Source: UBA2589 sp038120095 (GTDB taxonomy: Bacteria > Gemmatimonadota > Gemmatimonadetes > Longimicrobiales > Gaopeijiaceae). Taken from it: DNA of 64,000 bases. Made by a program: the position numbers and the translations under genes. The DNA lies in NCBI GenBank assembly GCA_038120095.1, contig JAYOKZ010000004.1, positions 57,634 through 121,633 on the forward strand, given 5' to 3'. The notes under the pieces were generated by a model. The model did not search any database and was not told where the DNA came from. It saw only the letters and a program-made list of their open reading frames with translations. The number at the start of each line of letters is the position of its first letter. Positions within the stretch are counted from its first letter, which is position 1. Of the stretch, positions 62,301-64,000 are shown one piece after another.

Positions 62301-63460
62301 CCACAGACGAGTGCCGCCGGCGTCCAGAAGGGGATCCGCCCCCGACGGCCCTGAATCATCGGAACCAGCAGGAACGAAGAGGACACGATCAGGGCCAGCC
62401 GACCCGCGCTCAGGTCAATCGGGCCGGGCACACGATAGGCCCCATCGGTTAATCCTGGAGCCAGCGGTAGCCACAACCCCAATGGCAGTGCGGCAGCGGC
62501 CGCCGTAACTGCGCATGCAGCCCCGACCGCCTGAGTCGCGGACAGTCGGACGCCAAAGGCCAGCAGGCCCCACGCCAGAGCGGCAAGGAGCGCAACACGA
62601 AGAGCCCACCGGAGCCGGAGGACGGCGAGGCGGTCGCTTGGTTCAGGTTCCGCGAGGACGACGGAGAGGAGTCGATCATCGTCAAGAGCGAGATCCCAGA
62701 CAGCTTCGGCAACACCGGGATCGTCCTCCGTGATGCGGATACGCTCGCCCGTCTCCTCATAGAAGCGGCTTGCGAGGTCCCCCATCTCCGCCCCGAGCCC
62801 TTCCGGCAAGGAAGCGCGTAGCAGGTACGCCGCCATGGCGACGCTGCCATCCGATGCCGTCGCCGTCACGTACAGGTACCCAAAGAGCGGCAGATCCCGA
62901 TAGAGATCGAGTCTTTGCCCGCGTTGCGCAGCTTCGGGGACACGACCACGATGGATGCCGTCCCATGCGAGCAACTCTCCCTCGCGGTCGTAGAGGGCGA
63001 GGGCTGAACTTCGGGAGCGGGACCGCAACTGGGCGACCACGTCTCCATCGACGTCGACGGCGTCCGAGTCCCAAAGCCGCACGAGTTCCTCGACCACCTC
63101 CGTTCCCAGGCGGTAGCGCCGCTCTGCCAGTTCTCCCCGCAAAAGCACGCCGACCTCGTCGACCCTCCGGTTCCAATAGCGATCCCAGTCTTTCGAGACC
63201 TCGGCGATCTGCCCTTCTGCGGCGAATCCCGCCACGATAGCCAGTAGAAGCGTAGAGATGCCCGCAGCCCGCCACGCGCCCCCAGCCACCCCGCGTTCCC
63301 GCGCGGAAAGCATGACGAGGGCAGCGGCCAGCGGGAGCATCCAGACCCACGACGTTCCGGCCCACACCCACAAGGCCGCCGCTGAACACCACGGAGCCAG
63401 TTCCGATGTGACGACCGAGCGACTGATCCCCCGCTCACTCGTGGGAGGCGCGGATCTCAT
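59354..63460 (-). CDS. Giant NtrY-like multi-sensor histidine kinase
   Basis: 1368 residues, about twice the usual NtrY size. Order: two N-terminal helices (about 25-50 and 65-82), a periplasmic region (85-280), a block of about seven helices (285-485), a second periplasmic region (515-725), a helix (735-750), another helix (775-798), a third sensory region (800-920), a helix (928-945), a HAMP (945-1000), a PAS-like region (1005-1115), HisKA with HEVKNPLTPIKLS (His1131), and the HATPase (N box NLLENA, G1 DDGAGIAEDV, G2 GSGLGLAIVQRV). The HisKA form is NtrY-like; no regulator is adjacent. Start ATG 63458-63460 overlaps an upstream stop. Confidence 0.88.
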   Translation of the reverse strand: MRSAPPTSERGISRSVVTSELAPWCSAAALWVWAGTSWVWMLPLAAALVMLSARERGVAGGAWRAAGISTLLLAIVAGFAAEGQIAEVSKDWDRYWNRRVDEVGVLLRGELAERRYRLGTEVVEELVRLWDSDAVDVDGDVVAQLRSRSRSSALALYDREGELLAWDGIHRGRVPEAAQRGQRLDLYRDLPLFGYLYVTATASDGSVAMAAYLLRASLPEGLGAEMGDLASRFYEETGERIRITEDDPGVAEAVWDLALDDDRLLSVVLAEPEPSDRLAVLRLRWALRVALLAALAWGLLAFGVRLSATQAVGAACAVTAAAAALPLGLWLPLAPGLTDGAYRVPGPIDLSAGRLALIVSSSFLLVPMIQGRRGRIPFWTPAALVCGLFPVILFWFERGLEPGLLAGGRGDWIAYEVAAAGLLTLVAGFAFSLARDGGGGRRWVFGGVGLAAAIAGGAGVWTGYQVDLPVAFSVLWALPALLIARGLHDWPGWQRNAVAWGCAAVLGSFGALSSAWGQGIEAHLSVGEQRLVDLAASEDREVEDRLNDFARVADSLDRAGAEDVTILYEGWRRSGLADTGDPVRLQIEERDGSPGQGLRVGASDVEPQPYQDILAQGRRSGGVQLVQLNQDDARYILTVSLSDQRMLVAVAPPFPAASVRSVLGPLLRGAGDDAIGELSVMAIPEGQEIDSSIRRVRTADGWRVETELRYSTGPTYRARYTVELPQLPLAIARASLLTLFNVSLFLLLWFGGRGLLGGRAPERIPLSSLVISFRARVTLALFGFFALANALFGAVAFRTLNEASHRSAQVIAERVVDDAAGWYQALGGEVERLASQVGADLLEYRGGQLREGSLSELVDLGLYEGWTPYDVLQTLDAYEATRQSRESTLGQWEYVTVYRRLPDDDLLAAQIPLQAGTSALGATDLIELLAFVVLLGALLSLVLAMAAGRALTRPILALQIASESVGSGDLGLRLPASRSDEFGAVFRAFNRMVGRVRRARRQLLRTSRRTQLIMDEAAVGMVALDAARRVTLVNPRAEELLGSEVPVGRLLPGSGPLGDAFVIWLDDYLEGSADEASSDFEVSERRIRVRARRLGSRGSRRGVVITLDDVTDELRAERVLAWGEMARQVAHEVKNPLTPIKLSIQHVRRAWDDDHPEFEDILVRNADAMLLEIDRLAQIAQSFSRFGAPGAQDVPLSSVGLGDVVEEVMVLYGGATSRLRFVHDLEPDLPLVVARTAELKEVLVNLLENARLAGEEGTSVLVSGRKGVLPGTVVLRVTDDGAGIAEDVLPRIFEPQFSTRSTGSGLGLAIVQRVVRAWGGSVEVASQVGQGTTVTVTLRVAEGVEEEGATEGVPPASSPSVPRRDDGR

Positions 63461-63816
63461 ACTCGGTCGGCGAGTTGGCCGCGCACCGGCTCAGGAACCT
63501 CCTCGCCCGGGTATCTCAGCTGATCATGCCAATCGACGCCCTCGAAGAGATCGAGCCTGACCTGCCGACGGTTATCGGGCGCGCAACGACTCTCCGTCGG
63601 GAGGCGCTGCAGCGCACTGGAAACGAATGGGCCGCACCCACAGAGGACCTCCACGAGGTCCACCACCACGTCATCGCCGCTCACCGGTACAAGGCTCATC
63701 TCGAAACATCGCTCACGAGTGAATCGGGGAGCGCTCAAACGTCCGTCGACGAACTGGGCGGGATCGACCGAGCGAACGTGATCGCGACTGACCCGCCGTC
63801 CAGGTATCCAGGGCAT
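63457..63816 (-). CDS. Small hypothetical protein (uncertain)
   Basis: A 119-residue frame whose stop overlaps the kinase ATG by four bases (ATGA), which favours a real coupled gene. No signal, membrane helix or known motif is seen; the middle is acidic/hydrophobic (VPVSGDDVVVDLVEVLCGCG). A plus-strand frame of equal length at 63475-63834 overlaps it and cannot be ruled out by codon use. Confidence 0.35.
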   Translation of the reverse strand: MPWIPGRRVSRDHVRSVDPAQFVDGRLSAPRFTRERCFEMSLVPVSGDDVVVDLVEVLCGCGPFVSSALQRLPTESRCAPDNRRQVRLDLFEGVDWHDQLRYPGEEVPEPVRGQLADRV

Positions 63817-63906
63817 CTGGAGATTTGGTTGTGATCAACCGCGCACCCGACCGCGTAAGGAGGGAACGGGGCACCGGTTCCGGCCCCCGCGGACCCGCTT
63901 CTCGAA

Positions 63907-63912
63907 AGTATA
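63907..63912 (-). promoter_or_regulatory. Extended -10 promoter upstream of the kinase unit
   Basis: On the minus strand TGGTATACT (TATACT at 63912-63907 with an upstream TG) is an extended -10. The -35 (GGGTTT at 17 bases) is poor. Transcription would start near 63900 and run into the small ORF and the kinase. Nothing else is seen to the window end. Confidence 0.45.
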
Positions 63913-64000
63913 CCAGCCAAAGGGTGCCGAAACCCCGGGATGCAGGGCAACATCGGGTTGAGGGGTCCGGGGCTGACCTGACGCGAAACGGGTACGACCA

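Noticed and set aside
1..64000. CRISPR array, insertion sequence, prophage, toxin-antitoxin, restriction or other defence systems.
   Set aside because: No spaced direct repeats, transposase, integrase, phage genes or recognisable defence genes were seen in any region.

Overview
The window is a 64 kb piece of a high-GC bacterial chromosome, almost entirely housekeeping genes. It looks like a metagenome-assembled or draft scaffold: there are two 10-N gaps (11209-11218 and 14237-14246), each beside error-rich C-tracts. The organism is Gram-negative-like (RseP site-2 protease, lipobox lipoprotein, PBP2/RodA/MreBCD, NtrC-type sigma-54 activator). Several traits fit the FCB side of the tree and Gemmatimonadota in particular: the GlmU-like putative sugar nucleotidyltransferase after a mannose-1-phosphate guanylyltransferase, a short SigA without region 1.1, HQxGTP-type sensor kinases and abundant GTG/TTG starts. 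That assignment is an inference from gene content, not a phylogeny.

Layout. 1-10767, all on the minus strand: proS (archaeal/eukaryotic type, runs off the left edge), a small membrane protein, hisS, folC, accD, then rodA-mrdA-mreD-mreC-mreB, nearly every junction overlapping or tight. 10904-24592, minus strand: dut (disrupted by gap 1), ald, an M16 peptidase, gap 2, pnp, rpsO, ribF, truB, rbfA, DUF503, infB, an L7Ae-like gene, nusA and rimP. In transcription order this is the classic rimP-nusA-infB-rbfA-truB-ribF-rpsO-pnp translation/RNA supercluster. 24646-26554, minus: a T-tailed hairpin, a phasin-like coiled-coil gene and murA, the last with Asp in place of the catalytic Cys.

26804-28419, plus: a DUF948-like membrane protein and a secreted zinc-dependent phospholipase C-like protein, opposed by pcrA, whose frame runs through into the phospholipase gene. 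28153-33998, minus: pcrA, a sensor kinase, serS and a lipoprotein. 34423-37542, plus: manC, a GlmU-like gene and a YycJ-type metallo-beta-lactamase-fold gene. 37553-47309, minus: in transcription order sigA, rplM-rpsI, rpsB-tsf, pyrH, frr, uppS, cdsA, dxr, rseP, DUF922. This is the usual ribosomal-protein-to-envelope-lipid cluster, linking translation, RNA turnover, isoprenoids and phospholipids. 47646-53909, minus: an NtrC-type regulator, an anchored unknown, thpR, mscS, an EamA transporter and comM. 53994-57205: pntB-pntA transhydrogenase. 57289-63816: a PLP decarboxylase, an RsbRD-N-like protein, a 1368-residue NtrY-like sensor kinase and a small uncertain ORF, behind a candidate promoter near 63910.

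No rRNA, tRNA, CRISPR array, insertion sequence, phage or defence system was found. The points most worth a second look are the Asp-type MurA, the multi-sensor kinase/RsbRD/decarboxylase unit, the coiled-coil insertion in PntB, the antisense C-terminal tail of PcrA, two candidate leaderless promoters, and the matched GC hairpins in the rpsB-tsf-pyrH-frr spacers. I did not find a convincing new multi-gene system.
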